Source of the DNA: Hofstenia miamia
Taxonomy: Eukaryota > Xenacoelomorpha > Acoela
Length of the DNA stretch: 64,000 nt
Reading direction: 5' to 3'
Assembly: GCA_004352715.1 (NCBI GenBank)
Contig: SCFE01000015.1
Location: forward strand, 274,511-338,510
Part shown: in pieces, positions 47,812 through 59,948 of the stretch
Layout: every line of letters starts with the position of its first letter
Position numbering within the stretch: position 1 is the stretch's first letter
Made by a program: the position numbers and the translations under genes
The notes under the pieces: generated by a model
Told to the model about the DNA's origin: nothing
The model's input: only the letters and a program-made list of their open reading frames with translations
Database searches by the model: none

Positions 47812-49560
47812 TGCCTTGAGTTTCAAAGGGTAGCAAAGGTAATTGGATGACAGAGCAGTTACAGGGTGCTCTTGTGGCAATTAGAGGTGGGATTTCAGTC
47901 AGAAAAGCCCCAGCTGATTATCAAATTCCTCATTGCACATTACACAATCATCTGAAAAGTGGTGTTAATGAAAGATGCATTGGATGCACTAAGATCTTAA
48001 GTAAGGAGCAAGTGAACAAGCTTTGAGAATTCATAATGTAGTGCAGTGCAGTTGGATTTTTGTTGCCAAGAAAAACTATTCAATCATATGCTTATGAATA
48101 TTGCATAAGAAGCAGGGTGATGAACAACTTCAATATCAAATTGCAGATTGCAGGAAAGTATTGGTTTAAGGGTTTCATGAAGTACAACTCATCACATTCA
48201 TTGAGAACCTCACAAGTTTTGAATAGTGGAAGAGCTCAAAAAGTGAATCCTGTTATCATTGCAGACCATTTTGAAAAACTTGAAAAAACACTTACCAAAC
48301 TTGAATTGTTTGATAAACCTGAGAGAATATTCAATATGGATGAAAAGGTTGTTGAATGACATTGCACAAGAATCAGAAAGGTATTGCACCTGGAGGAATG
48401 AAATGTGTACAGTTGGAAGCTGCCAAACTTGCAGAAAAAGTAACCATAGTTGCATGTGGAAATGCTATCACACCAATGATAATCTAAAAAGGTAAGTGAG
48501 GTAGTCCAGCTTATTTAAATGATCTTCCAACAGGTTCAATTTTTGAAATGGCCCCAAAAGGTAGCATGATGCATTCAATATTCATCAAGTGACTGAAGCA
48601 TTTCAGCATGTACAAGCTGAATGGCACAGTTCTTCTAATAATTGATGGCGCATCCTGTCATCTACATCCCAATATTGTTGATGAAGCAGAATGTGATACT
48701 CTACTGCCTCCCAGCAATATGACACATGAACTACACCCTTTGTTAAAGCTGTGTTCAAGTTTTTCAAGCATTTTTGGGATGTTGAGGTGATGAAATTCTG
48801 CATGAATTATCTAGGCCAAGTCATAACAAAAGATGTCTTTGGGAAACTTCTGACAACTATTTGGAATTCTTCTGCAACAATATTGAATATCATTAGTGGA
48901 TTCTGTGCCACTGGAATTTACCCTTTTGATTAGAATATTTTGCCTCCAGAAGCATTTGATCCAAGTCTTATCACTGAATATCCTGTGGATCACAATGCAT
49001 CACACTCTCATAAAGAAATTGAATTGGATGCCATGCCCTGTTGCTCTTACACTACTACTCCTGAACCAAACTCTTCACTCAAACAACCTGAAAATATAAC
49101 TAAGCTTACTGATCAAAATCTTACAACAGAAACATCATTGAATGACTTGAAAATGTAAAACCAATCAGAAGATATGAATGTTAGCTTCAACTTGCTCCTG
49201 GAGACCCCAAAGAAAGAAAAGAAAACTTGACTCAGAAGAAAGGCTTTAATTACAAAGCCATAGTAATCATGAAGAAGTCATTTGCTGAAGATGAAGAGGT
49301 AACAAATATCAATGAAGATCAAGCCAACAAAAATGAAAAAGAAAATGCAAAATTCAAGGCTCACCAGAAAAGAAACTAGCAATGGTGGCAAAATCTGATG
49401 ATGGAGCTTGGTTCTGTGGATTATGCAGACCATGTACAGTTATTGACATGCAAACTTGTCCATTATGCAAAAATTGGTTTCATGATCAATGCATCAGGAT
49501 GACAAGACTAGATACCGACGTTTTCTATGGCTGAGATTGTGAAATGGGTCAGTGAACTGT
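47812..49560 (+). pseudogene. pogo/CENP-B-type transposase with C-terminal PHD-like finger, broken
   Basis: The N terminus has a psq-type helix-turn-helix: QLQGALVAIRGGISVRKA, then YQIPHCTLHNHLKSG (47850-47960). Then the CENP-B-like segment IAGKYWFKGFMKYN, the first DDE block RIFNMDEKVVE (48325-48358, Asp present), VTIVACGNAITPM, the second block GTVLLIIDGASCHLHP (48620-48670, Asp present), and LPPSNMTHELHPL. Near 49400-49540 lies WFCGLC...CPLCKNWFHDQC, a PHD-like finger in which the seventh Cys position is lost. Pogo-type transposases with a PHD finger occur widely in invertebrates. A stop follows the initiator (MP*), there are stops at about 48025 and 48037, and a frameshift at about 48357, so the copy is dead. 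No TIRs were identified. Confidence 0.82.
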
Positions 49561-50889
49561 AATCTTCATTCACTTGTTCTTAGAAAACTTTTTAACTGCC
49601 TCCTTGCACAATACATTGATTCTAGAGTTTTGTAAAAAAATTCAACAAAAAGTGTTCATTACATTTGTTAAGATTGATTGACAGGTGGTAATTGATGAGT
49701 CATAATCCTGTGAATAAATCATGAATAATGGCGAAGGTGTGGTTATAAGATGGGGATATTCACATAGCACATAATCAGTCTATGAATAATGTTAGAATTT
49801 ACATGTGTATGTGTTGGAGAATTCATTATATATGGTAGCAATCTTAATGAATAATTGTACTGACATTATATCTCTCAATTAATTCTATTAATAAGGGATT
49901 GTATTGAATCAAGTCAAGTCTATGACATATCAAGATGTTTGGAGAAATATTTTACCCATGTATAAATATAGTTTACATAAACATGTGGTAAAGGTCTTAA
50001 CATTAGTGTGGCATAATCAGGTGGCATACAAAAGATAACAAGGAAGTAACTAAGAACTATCAGTAAATTAATTAATTATAATTTTGTACACAACCTGATT
50101 ATTGTTTTTTTGATTTTTATAAAAACTATTAGTAAAGTTTTAATGTAATGTTTATCAGCAAAATGGTTTGGCAAATCAAATTGGACCAAATCTTTTAAGC
50201 TAATTAACTGACATTGTGTAATCATTGGCAGATGAATGAATTAGTAAAAGTAAACTAATTTGAACTACAAATAGGTACATGCTGATTGTTAAATTGTTTA
50301 TGCTATACTATTATAAATAGCTGATACTGGATTTATTTGGTGATGAACTTATTTCATTGTTTTCTTATTTTATATTATCAGGTTTGATTATATATGTCAA
50401 TGGAAAGCTAAACATCTGAGTGCATGAGTATTGACTGGTAGTCCCCAGATTTGACTAAAGAGATTCCTGGAGTCAATGCATGTACAGCTATTCACAATGT
50501 GGTGCTGTCTGGTAGCTGGGAACTTCCTTCATCATACAGCTCTATTAGGTTAAGTCTATGTGTAGGGGTTTTTACTTCATTGTAGTTTTCCAACCAATTC
50601 ATTCATTATAATAACTCATGTCATTAAATAGCTGGATAGCTAACCTTAGGCTAGCCCTTTTTAAATCCAAATTCTTTAGGTGTAATAACAAGCTTTATTA
50701 TACATATGATGTGCCTACAAGTCCCAAGCTATATTACATGTTGTTAATTGTGACTGTCATGTTAGACAGCTTTATTTGACTTTCCATTATGACTGTTAGG
50801 TATTCAATTTCTGCCGACTGTATTGATTGTTCATATGTATTCAGGGCGTAGTTACATCTACTTATATGTAGGGCTATTTATGTGTAGGG
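49561..50889. other. No recognised feature
   Basis: AT-rich sequence without readable coding motifs. It separates the pogo remnant from the LTR element. Confidence 0.5.
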
Positions 50890-50893
50890 TTAA

Positions 50894-51269
50894 TAACAAG
50901 CTTATGCAGAATGGTTGTGAACTCTCATTTATTGCACTCATTGGTAATAACAAGAACAATCAATACAATAAATTACTAAGGACTTACAATACACAATCAC
51001 TGAGACAATGCCACACACTGAGCCTTGTCTGTGAGTCACAATCATTTCCATGGTAACTGGTGATGCCTTGCCACTCCATGTTCCTCTTGAGCTGCAGTGC
51101 TTTGCTTTGGGTTCTGACCCTGATAATTCTTGCCACTTTCGATCTAAACAAGTTGTTAGTAATACCTTACCTTGCTACGAATGGAAAGCTGGATTAAATG
51201 GAATTGTAAATGGAGTTAGCTATAGCTTTACTGAAAAATGTCTACAAATATCCTGGTACAGATTCTACA
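50894..51269 (+). repeat. 5' LTR
   Basis: It matches 56044-56440. Few substitutions are visible (for example CTTATG/TTTATG and GGTTGTGA/GGTTGCGA), so insertion was recent. Confidence 0.8.
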
Positions 51270-51289
51270 TGGCAACTGTGACAGGTGCC
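51270..51289 (+). promoter_or_regulatory. Putative tRNA primer-binding site
   Basis: It begins TGG immediately after the LTR-terminal CA, as primer-binding sites complementary to tRNA 3' CCA do. The cognate tRNA cannot be assigned by eye. Confidence 0.45.
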
Positions 51290-51559
51290 TGATAAACTGT
51301 AACTCAAACAATTCAAAACCTGAGTTAAGATAGATTTCTTCTCAGAAAAAGAAAAGGAACAAATTACAATAAATGATTTAAGAAGATGTACTTCTTGGTA
51401 TACCAATAGTAAATCAAGCAACATGAAGAAAACTATACCCATAGAGCTACAAGCAACAATTTAGTCAACTGGGGAAAAACTCAAATACTACTCACAGCAA
51501 ATCGAAAATAATAGTATATTCCAGAAAGAAAAACAAGACAAGGTCTAAAACTCAAAAGA

Positions 51560-52785
51560 CCTCCAAAGTCAAAAAGCCCAACAAACACAAGAATTGTTAT
51601 CATCTCCTAAAAGTGAAGCATCCCCAGCAGAGATGATTTTGCTAAAAGTCAAAACCAAAAACGAGTTGACAGTAAATGAACTAACTGAAATGGTCAGAAA
51701 ATTAATGCAGAATATATCATAAATAGAATCCACAAATATTGAAAAGGACAAAATCCTATATGAGATGAAAGACAACATGAGTGCCAGATTAACAGAACAG
51801 AGAAATCCATTCCAAATGCAGATAGAAATATTAATGGACGCAAATAATGAAATGAAAATTGAAAGTGTGAAATGGCAACAATTAATGGCCAAAATGCAAG
51901 AAGAAAATATCAGGTTGTGACAAGAAAATGAAACAAAACAAATGGAAATTGACAGCCTTAGAGACGAATTACAACTACTAATGTTGAACAATGAATCTAA
52001 AACTAACCAAATAGAGAAAACTCGAAAAGAAGCACACAGAACAACAATAGAAGATGCAGACACTCTATGCAAAATGAATCTATCAGCAAACAGAGAGTTG
52101 TTTAAAAATAAACCACCTGAAATGGAGAAAGAATTCGTACAAAAACTAGTACAAACAAGTCAAACAAAAATACAAACCCAAAACAGAAATGAAACCAATG
52201 TTCAATGATACTGCTAGAGACAACAATAACAAAACACCACTATGCAAAGCCATTCTCCCCAAATTCACAGGAAGAATGGACAACTATTCACCAACATTTA
52301 CAGAGTGGCTTCAAATATTCTAAATGAATATGAAAGAAAACAAAGTGACCCAAGCAACAGTGGCAGCAAGATTCCCACTATACTTAAGCAGAGCAGCACA
52401 TCAACATTACCTGGTGCTTGACACAGAGACAAAAACCAACTACAAAAAACTCATAGGCAAATACCAAGTGTATTATAATGAGAAGAGTTTCAAAAACCAA
52501 TACAGAATGATCCTAAATGGAATGAAAATGAATAAACGTGACGACCTGTGAAACTACATGTCACAAGTAGAAAGGATGATCAAACTCATTTCAAGAGAAC
52601 AAAAATACTCAAAATATGATCTCTTCTCCCATATTTGTAAGGGACTACTCAAACCACTCAAACAACAATTTGAAAACAAATGTGACGCAGACAACTCACT
52701 AGATGGTATGATTAGGAAAGGACTGGCAATACAAATAACCATGGAAAACAACGCCAGAATAAACCAGAAAATTTACAATAAATAA
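51560..52785 (+). pseudogene. gag polyprotein: long coiled coil then capsid-like domain, broken
   Basis: The 5' half encodes a polar heptad-rich coiled coil (for example LTVNELTEMVRKLMQN and MEIDSLRDELQLLMLN) with stops at about 51718 and 51918. After a frameshift near 52200 the capsid-like part begins with LPKFTGRMDNYSPTFTEWL, continues AARFPLYLSRAAHQHYLVL, TNYKKLIGKYQVYY and ends KGLAIQITMENNARINQ. The pattern of F.G...W...F/A....W and later helices is that of Retrotrans_gag. Two more stops (about 52321 and 52549) interrupt it. No zinc knuckle was found before the P-like insertion. The open minus frame at 51569-52072 is its shadow. Confidence 0.65.
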
Positions 52786-52809
52786 GATACCAATAACAAC
52801 CAACACAAC

Positions 52810-55806
52810 CAAGGCGATACTAAACAGAGGCCATGACAACACAACTGTAGAAAAATTATTGGGGGGCTATTATTTTTTCCGGTGTCAGCCTTAAATTTAA
52901 CAGTAATTGCTCATTGAGAGAAGGTATTAATTTCATTTACAGTAAATATCAATATTCCTTTGCATATCAAATATTTATTGAGTATTACAACAATTAGTCT
53001 AAAAACAAATAGCATAAAAACAAATAGCATGATTATTAAAAAACCTCACTAATGAAATTAAAACTAAAAGTAAAATTAATTAAATTTGCCCCAGTTGACG
53101 CATTTTTCATAACAAACTTTGACATGTTGACTGTAATTGTTCAAAAGAATGTTTGAAAATGTATGATACACCTTATCACATGTGATTGGAATGTCATATG
53201 AATTTGAAATGTAAGCCATTGCCTTCTTCAGTTTTTGGCGACAAAATTTAGCAACATCAATTTTAATAAAGAAGCTATATGAATACATTAAAAACTCCAC
53301 GAGTTCATTACTCGGGTATGAGAGAGAACCTGTTAAGTTTATCAATGAAATCTGAAGGATAACACATCTCAGATGTTCCACATTTTAGAGACTCATCCGG
53401 GATCTTTTTAGAAATGTATCCTCCAACATAAACAATGGTTAAAAGAATATTTTCTGAAATATTCGATATTTCTAATTCAAGCTCATCAATTATTTTTAAC
53501 TCCTCATCTGATAAATCTTCTTGACAAAAATCGCACATGTGTTAAGAATGGATTTCTTCTTCAAGACCATCTATTTTCAGCAAAATATTTGATTTATTGA
53601 TTCTGTTAGTATGCATAATTTGTTCAAAAGAAATGTAAAGATTTCCACCATGAGATTGTCCATAATATCCGAAGAGCTCTTCAATGGGATCACTTTGGAA
53701 ATCACCAAGTAAAACGTATTTGTGCCCTAAATCATCTTTATTTGATAACAAATATCAAGCTAAACCAACTAATCCAAAACAGCATTGATACAAGCCAACA
53801 GCTGTGTTTTTAGTAAGTGATCTGATTCTGTTGATGTTGACTGGCTTCATGAAGAGAGCTAATTTACCAATATTTTCCAGTGTCTTTAGATTATCATCGT
53901 CAATATGAAAGATAGCATTTCGACGTGAATCGTTATTCCTTAGTGATTGCATTTTGTCTTTTACATTGCAAATTTTAAAAAAAAATTACAAAAATATTGA
54001 GAAATTGATTTGAAAATGTGGATAGGGTCTGGAATAATAAAAAAAGGTTTTTGGCTGTCAGCAGGTGACTTTGCCATCCATGGAGTTGAAGAATCACCAA
54101 CGAATTTTTTTGATGCAGATTGATTAACTCGATTGTTATTGAGAAGCAAACCAATACAATTACCACCAACCTTACTTATTAATTTGACTATTCCAACTAT
54201 AATTTCAACCAAAAATTCCGAATCAAGATTAAATATAGGAATAAGTTTAATAGCACACTTTATACCACCAAACATGCATTGAATATATACACATAGAACA
54301 GTTCTTGCAAGCTTTGTATTGTCATCAGTTGAAAATCCAGTGTACTGTCCACCTCTGTACATTAGAGAAGGACGTATATATATTTCATCAATGATGAGAA
54401 TGCAGGAACAACACCTGGGTTCTTGAGAATTAAAAATTTTAGAGAAGAACTCCTCATCAGTACATTGGTTTGCTGATGATGTAATTCGCTGTAGGGTTCG
54501 TATAGATGGTAGTTTTAAAAAAGATAAAATTATCTTGTAAGCTGATCTAGATTTTGAAAATATTGAAAATCTTGAAATAATGTCCTGCACAGAAAATAAT
54601 CTTTGAAAAGGCTTTGAATTTAGAAGTTCAACCTGTTGATACACAAATCCAAATTTTCCCTCAAATCACAATATATTCAATTTCACTCCCTCTATGTACA
54701 TGTTATAGTTTGATAATGGAATTACGAATAGAAATATGTTGTAATTTGGAGTAAACTTCAAATATATATTGGTTATTTGAATTTTGATTCAAGAAAACAC
54801 TCAATCAACAATAGAACCTTCTCATTTCTGGGACAAAATGATAAATGATTGAGTTCCAATTGAACTGATTGTGGCATCACAAACATGAAGAGAAAATTCT
54901 TCTTTAAATGAAGAAAATGATATTTCATCGTTTAACTTAAAATCAGTTAGTTAGTCAATATCAGGGTTACAAGCTTCACTTGATGACTTTGTAGTTGTAC
55001 GCGGTAGAGTATAATTTTGTGGAATACAACTAACTGGAACATTGAAAAATATTGACGGTGGATCAATAGGAACACGGCTTCCAACTACAGTTTTTTACGA
55101 AATGAAAAGAAAATGTTTCTGAACATTAGGTTGAAAATGGAAAAAAATATGAACACTTTGATTGTAAATTTATGCTAAAATAAGAAAATTCAAATTAAAA
55201 TAAATTTCTTGGTTCTTATAAAAACGCAAGGCAATGCAACAATTGTAAACTCGTCGAATATTTAGTTTAAAAATTCAAGATAAGCCCAATAAATTAAAAC
55301 ACATAACCATTTGCAAGTATTTTCACTACATCATTATCGTAAACAAACTGTATTATACCTTGAACGGTTTTCCACTTTACATCATCATCTGATTCAGGCC
55401 AATGCAAACGACATGTATGATAGTTATCAGTAATATCTTCATATTAAATGACATTCAGCAAATGAGATAACCATAATTTGCATGTACCTTTTTCTTTAGG
55501 AAAACGAAACACAGGAATCTTTTTGTTTAGAATAGTTCGTTTTTCCTTTCTGATGCATATCCTGTATGACAACCTGCAATACTGCACATTTTTGGCATTC
55601 TAGCAAACTAATCAATCCAACCTATACTGTAGACAGTGATCAAATGAGTAAAGCATATGCTAATGATAATGACTCATAAGTGGGGATAATTGTGTGCGTG
55701 CACTAGCAGAGTGATGATAAATATTATTTAAATGATGAAAGAAAATAGCCCCCCAATAATTCCAACAAGTGTTGCGGTTTCATGGCCTCTGTTTAGTATC
55801 GCCTTG
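52810..55806 (-). mobile_element. P-element-like (P/THAP9) transposon, complete ends
   Basis: Perfect 27-bp terminal inverted repeats (52810-52836 and 55780-55806, beginning CAAGGCGATACTAAACAG) followed inward by a second matching block, ATTATTGGGGGGCTATT. Both ends are flanked by AACACAAC (52802-52809 and 55807-55814), an exact 8-bp target duplication, the size made by P elements. Total length is 2,997 bp. It carries a THAP/P-type transposase on the minus strand. It is inserted in the gag element just after the capsid region, so it is younger than that element. Confidence 0.93.
53076..55598 (-). pseudogene. P/THAP9-type transposase, frameshifted
   Basis: A THAP domain opens at ATG 55598 (MPKMCSIAGCHTGY). 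It is then frameshifted to IPVFRFPKEKGTCKLWL and HTCRLHWPES, supplying the C2CH ligands. The body at 54644-53961 reads LPSIRTLQRITS, LIIDEIYIRPSLMYRGG, a LARTVLCVY strand and IIPDPIHIFKSI, the P-element RNase-H-like core with the DxxHxxK block. C-terminal pieces read VGGYISKKIPDES, a Cys pair, and LTGSLSYPSNELVEFL (53340-53280), all in the order of THAP9/P transposases. Frameshifts or stops occur at about 55540, 55450, 53955, 53752, 53540 and 53340. The protein binds and cuts element ends when intact. Confidence 0.88.
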
Positions 55807-55814
55807 AACACAAC

Positions 55815-56043
55815 TCAAAGGTTCACAAACAAACCCAACTCACAAGAAATGTGTACAAAAGATTAAATGATAAGAGTAAGACTAAAGGATGGAAAAGTGA
55901 AGAAAATAAAAAGAAAAGATTTAAAGTGTCATAACTAACTGATTTTGGGAAGACATAAAAACGTCAAAAAACAACTATCCAGCAACTTTTGGATTAGCAA
56001 CAACCGCCAAAATGGAAGGTAACTATGGCAACATTGAGTAAAA
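55815..56043 (+). other. Remainder of the gag-element interior before the 3' LTR
   Basis: Non-coding, A-rich, with stops in all plus frames. A weak purine tract (AAAATGGAAGG, about 56010) is not directly adjacent to the LTR. Confidence 0.5.
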
Positions 56044-56440
56044 TAACAAGTTTATGCAGAATGGTTGCGAACTCTCATTTATTGCACTCATTGGTAATAA
56101 CAAGAACAATCAATACAATAAATTACTAAGGACTTACAATACACAATCACTGAGACAATGCCACACACTGAGTCTTGTCTGTGAGTCACAATCATTTCCA
56201 TGGTAACTGGTGATGCCTTGCCACTCCATGTTCCTCTTGAGCTGCAGTGCTTTGCTTCGGGTTCTGACCCTGATAATTCTTGCCACTTTCGATCTAAACA
56301 AGTTGTTAGTAATACCTTACCTTGCTACGAATGGAAAGCTGGATTAAATGGAATTGTACAGTTGGTTAACAGATTAATTAATGGAAAAAGTTATAGCTAT
56401 ACCAAAAAATGTCTACAAATCTCCTGGTACAGATTCTACA
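56044..56440 (+). repeat. 3' LTR
   Basis: Partner of 50894-51269, with a 21-bp extra segment (around CAGTTGGTTAACAG, about 56357). Confidence 0.8.
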
Positions 56441-58743
56441 TTAACATGTTTGCAAAAAATTCCTAAGTATTGTTAAGAAATTAGTTGGTTTGTATGCAAA
56501 TTGATTGATATTTTAAAGTGTGAAAGCGTATTTGCCTCAAGAAATAATACAAGTATCATTAAATTACATAATTTTATATAAAATTTAGTGTGTAGTTTCA
56601 TATTGGAGGGTGTAAATACATATTCCTTGTTAGATTTAGTTTTTTCAATGCTTGTATTTTACATTAAAACATTGGCGGATATAATATCATTTTACAACAA
56701 CTGTTTAATTTATTTCAATGTTAGAAATATATGTATAATTTCAACAAATCTCATTAGCAGACAGTAAAGATGAAAATTTCATTGTTTTAACTAGAACAAT
56801 GTGTTTTTAATGCAATAATCAATTTTTGTGGAGAGTTTAATTGTAGAGGTTGCCTTCTTTTAACTGTGGTAGTCATTTTTATGCTTTGAAATGTGAAATT
56901 CTCTTTGTATGTTGGAGATTTCAATGCTTTATAACACATAGAAGGACTTTATATTGTATCAATCATTCATTATTAATCATGAAAACAAAATATATGCTAT
57001 TATTAAACACACAACACCATGAATGGTTGAATCAATTACAACAGTGGATAAGATATATTCAAACCATTACATAAAGAGATTTTTAAATCTAGTAGCATTC
57101 TAAAAATTTGCAATACAGTAAAAACGTGTTAGAATGTCCATTGTTCATTGCAAAGAAGGAGAGTTCCCAGTAAATTTTAGACATGGAATTATATAATTAA
57201 TGAATAATTATTCAAAAACCACTATCATCATAATCAATTGTTGCAAAAAAATGAACTCTGCATGGATATTAAGTGTATAAATTCGAGCAAAATAACAGTA
57301 AAACAAAAAGAATTTATCTGGTTGGTTCATTAACATCGGCTTAAAACAACTGAATTTAAGAAACAATATAAAAAACATTCTTGTGAACAATGCACGTGGA
57401 GATTTGTTAACTTTTTTGCAATGCGTGATAATTTATAATGAAAGACGCATAAAATTTCTAACTAAACAAAAATGATGTTCAATTTTTATAGAGATTGTCT
57501 GGTAATTTATTCAAAAGCATAAATCATGTTATATTTCAATAAACAATTATCTAGCTAACTTTGTTTAATTATTTTAAATATTGGATTAAGTAGATTGTAC
57601 CATTAGCTGAAATAGTCTATTTATTTATTTGTTAGAGAATTTTGGACAAAAAACGACATGTTCTAGTTTCCATGGGGATTTTATAATCGCAAAACAACAC
57701 TTCTCAAGTTAGTAAATTGAGCAAAGATTTATGTAACAACAAGAAGAAATTCGGGAAAAATATTCAGTAAATAATTAATAAAATAATATTGCATTTTTAA
57801 AGTTCTTTGTTTCTATTTAATGAGTCATATGTATTGAATGTGAAAAATAGTCATGTTTTGACTTTACATTTTTACATTATTAGTGACGTTGTTCATTTTA
57901 GAAAAGCTATTTCTTTTGTATCACATTAGAGGAAGACTAGAATCATGATTATTCTGGTAAAATATAATGAAGGCTTAGTCAATATCAATCCATGTTAACA
58001 CTCAGATGTGAAAATGGTTCTTTGATTCCATACTGCTTCTTGAAATAGCTATGCTTATTGTTGAATTTTAGTGAATATACATTTTAAAATTGAGTCTTTA
58101 TTCAACACTCAGTAATGTGTAGCAATGTTTGGGTGAATTTATTCACCAAGCACTTATTAAGTTTTCTATTTACAAACAATAAATGGTGACATAGTGTCTT
58201 TAAACAGCTTAGATTTCAAATACATCTTCACATGCAAACATTGGTATGCATTCAATCCTCGCATGTTGCTTTCCTCATGTTTGTACTAGCTTGTAATACT
58301 TATTAAAAAATCGATTTTTATGCAATATTTGATCTAACACTTGACGTTTGCATGGTATTATTAGCCAAATGAGCATAAATTTTCAAATCATAACGTGGTT
58401 AGCCTGAACCAATTGATACTTTGCATGGTATAAAAGAGTTTATCAAATTTGTAACTAATCAACTCACTGGGTCAAAGATAGTTAAAAACAGGGCGCTCTG
58501 GCGATTTCAAATGCGTCTACACACTAAGAGCAGGGTATGTCACATACTTTTTCCATCTTTTGTTTTCACTGATTATGTATATTATAGTATTTTACTGTTA
58601 ACTGAGCATTTTTTTTTCATTTCCGCTTTAAAATGAAATTATGCTAGGGGATTTTTACATCTTGAGAGCATGAGCTGAATTTCTTGCCTTTGGATCATCA
58701 ATGTACCGTCATCTGAAGCTCCAAGATTACTAAGAACTTCTAC
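56441..58743. other. No recognised feature
   Basis: AT-rich with normal CpG frequency for the window's right part. Short ORFs (56850-57074, 58421-58636) show no motif. The 58421-58743 part may be 5' sequence of the LINE that follows. Confidence 0.5.
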
Positions 58744-59091
58744 ATGTGTTCATTTAAGTATAAGAAATTGATTACTGTTATTAAAACTAAATTTAGTTCA
58801 GCTAAAGTTTTCCTTGGTGAAGTTGCTCCTTTTCCAAAGGACGAGGTGTCAAACAAAAAATCCGCTGAACTAAATTTACTTATTAAACAAAACGCCAAGC
58901 TGTTAAATTATACCGTTTTCAACAACTCTAACGGTTTTTATTTAGGACCTCTGTTGATAGAAGTTTATTCACGAAAAATGGAATCCACTACACTAAACAA
59001 GGTTATGCAATACTTGCATGGCCCATCAAATTCTTTTATAACACGCCGCCGAACCGCGTATTTAACCAGCTCAAAATCTTTTATCTTATAA
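58744..59091 (+). pseudogene. LINE ORF1, SGNH/GDSL-type domain, partial
   Basis: KYKKLITVIKTKFSSAKVFL, then GEVAPFP, NLLIKQNAKLLNYTVFNN and NGFYLGPLL. This is the middle and C-terminal part of an SGNH fold as seen in LINE ORF1 proteins. The Ser-containing block I would lie upstream and is not readable. A CpG-containing Pro/Thr-coding stretch follows to 59270. Confidence 0.5.
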
Positions 59092-59587
59092 TTTCCTCCT
59101 CAACACCGATTCTCAAACGCACGCCAACCATTTTTACAAACACCACCCAACACCTTTGAACAATCCCCGCCAAAACATGCCTTACTTTCACCGCTAATAA
59201 ACATGCGATGAAATTATGCCGACCTTCTCTCAACACCACCGCCGTTATCACCCGCCGAGGTTCAGATGATTAGAAACTTTCTTAGACTTTTCTAATGATG
59301 GTAAATTTTATTTTTATATTTTTGACTTTCATTGGGTTATGGCGAATTTTTCTTCTAATTTATGCTATCGCTAATAACTCACTTTCTTTCATAAATTTAA
59401 TTCTAATTATTCTTAACTCAAGATTCAATATTACTGTGCTAGAGAAACCTTACCTATATATAAATATAAACATAATTTAAGAAACAGCATGAATACATGC
59501 AAGATATTTAAAAAATGGATTTTCATTAAAACAACAAAACATTCTTTAATCTACTTTCTAGTACTAACAATAATGTTACTTATATCC

Positions 59588-59611
59588 GGCATCGAGATTA
59601 ATCCCGGGCCT
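59588..59611 (+). other. 2A-like (ribosome-skipping) motif with intact NPGP
   Basis: Encodes GIEINPGP after a hydrophobic run (FLVLTIMLLIS). ExNPGP is complete; the Asp two places before Glu in the canonical motif is Gly. 2A-like sequences at the start of ORF2 are known in sea urchin and other animal LINEs. Confidence 0.75.
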
Positions 59612-59930
59612 TCCAAAGCTGATAATATTGATGAATACTCAGAATTATCAAACATAATGCATTCAACTAATTGTTTTAAATATATTCACATAAATTTTCA
59701 GAATCTCTCAATAAAAAATTCGGAATTTAGACAATTCATTTCTAAACTGGATTTCCATACTCAGATCACTGCTTCATAGCTACTTATTCGAATATTCTAA
59801 AAGTTTGTAAACCCTTTAAATCTTGGATAAAAATACGAGAAAAATCAACAGAAAATGTTGAAAACTGGAATTCCATGTATTCATCATTAACACCTAATGA
59901 AATGCTATCACATTTTACGAAAACTTTACT

Positions 59931-59948
59931 TGTCTCTTATACACATCT
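59931..59948. other. Nextera/Tn5 mosaic-end adapter match (possible misjoin)
   Basis: TGTCTCTTATACACATCT matches 18 consecutive bases of the 19-base mosaic end (reverse-complement orientation). It translates as LSLIHI, a known signature of adapter contamination. Confidence 0.85.

Larger units (their letters stand above)
50894..56440 (+). mobile_element. gag-only LTR retrotransposon, interrupted by a P-like element
   Basis: Direct repeats 50894-51269 and 56044-56440 act as LTRs. They start TAACAAG and end TTCTACA, and are near identical apart from a 21-bp insertion in the right copy. TTAA flanks both outer edges (50890-50893 and 56441-56444), a likely target duplication. TGGCAACTGTGACAGGTGCC follows the left LTR directly, where a primer-binding site is expected. 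The interior holds only a coiled-coil/capsid-like gag gene. After removing the P-like insertion (2,997 bp plus 8 bp), about 230 bp separate the insertion point from the right LTR, so there is no room for pol. Element length without the insertion is about 2.5 kb. This looks non-autonomous. Confidence 0.75.

Noticed and set aside
51569-52072. 167-codon minus-strand ORF with hydrophobic segments
   Set aside because: It is the antisense shadow of the A-rich gag coiled coil.
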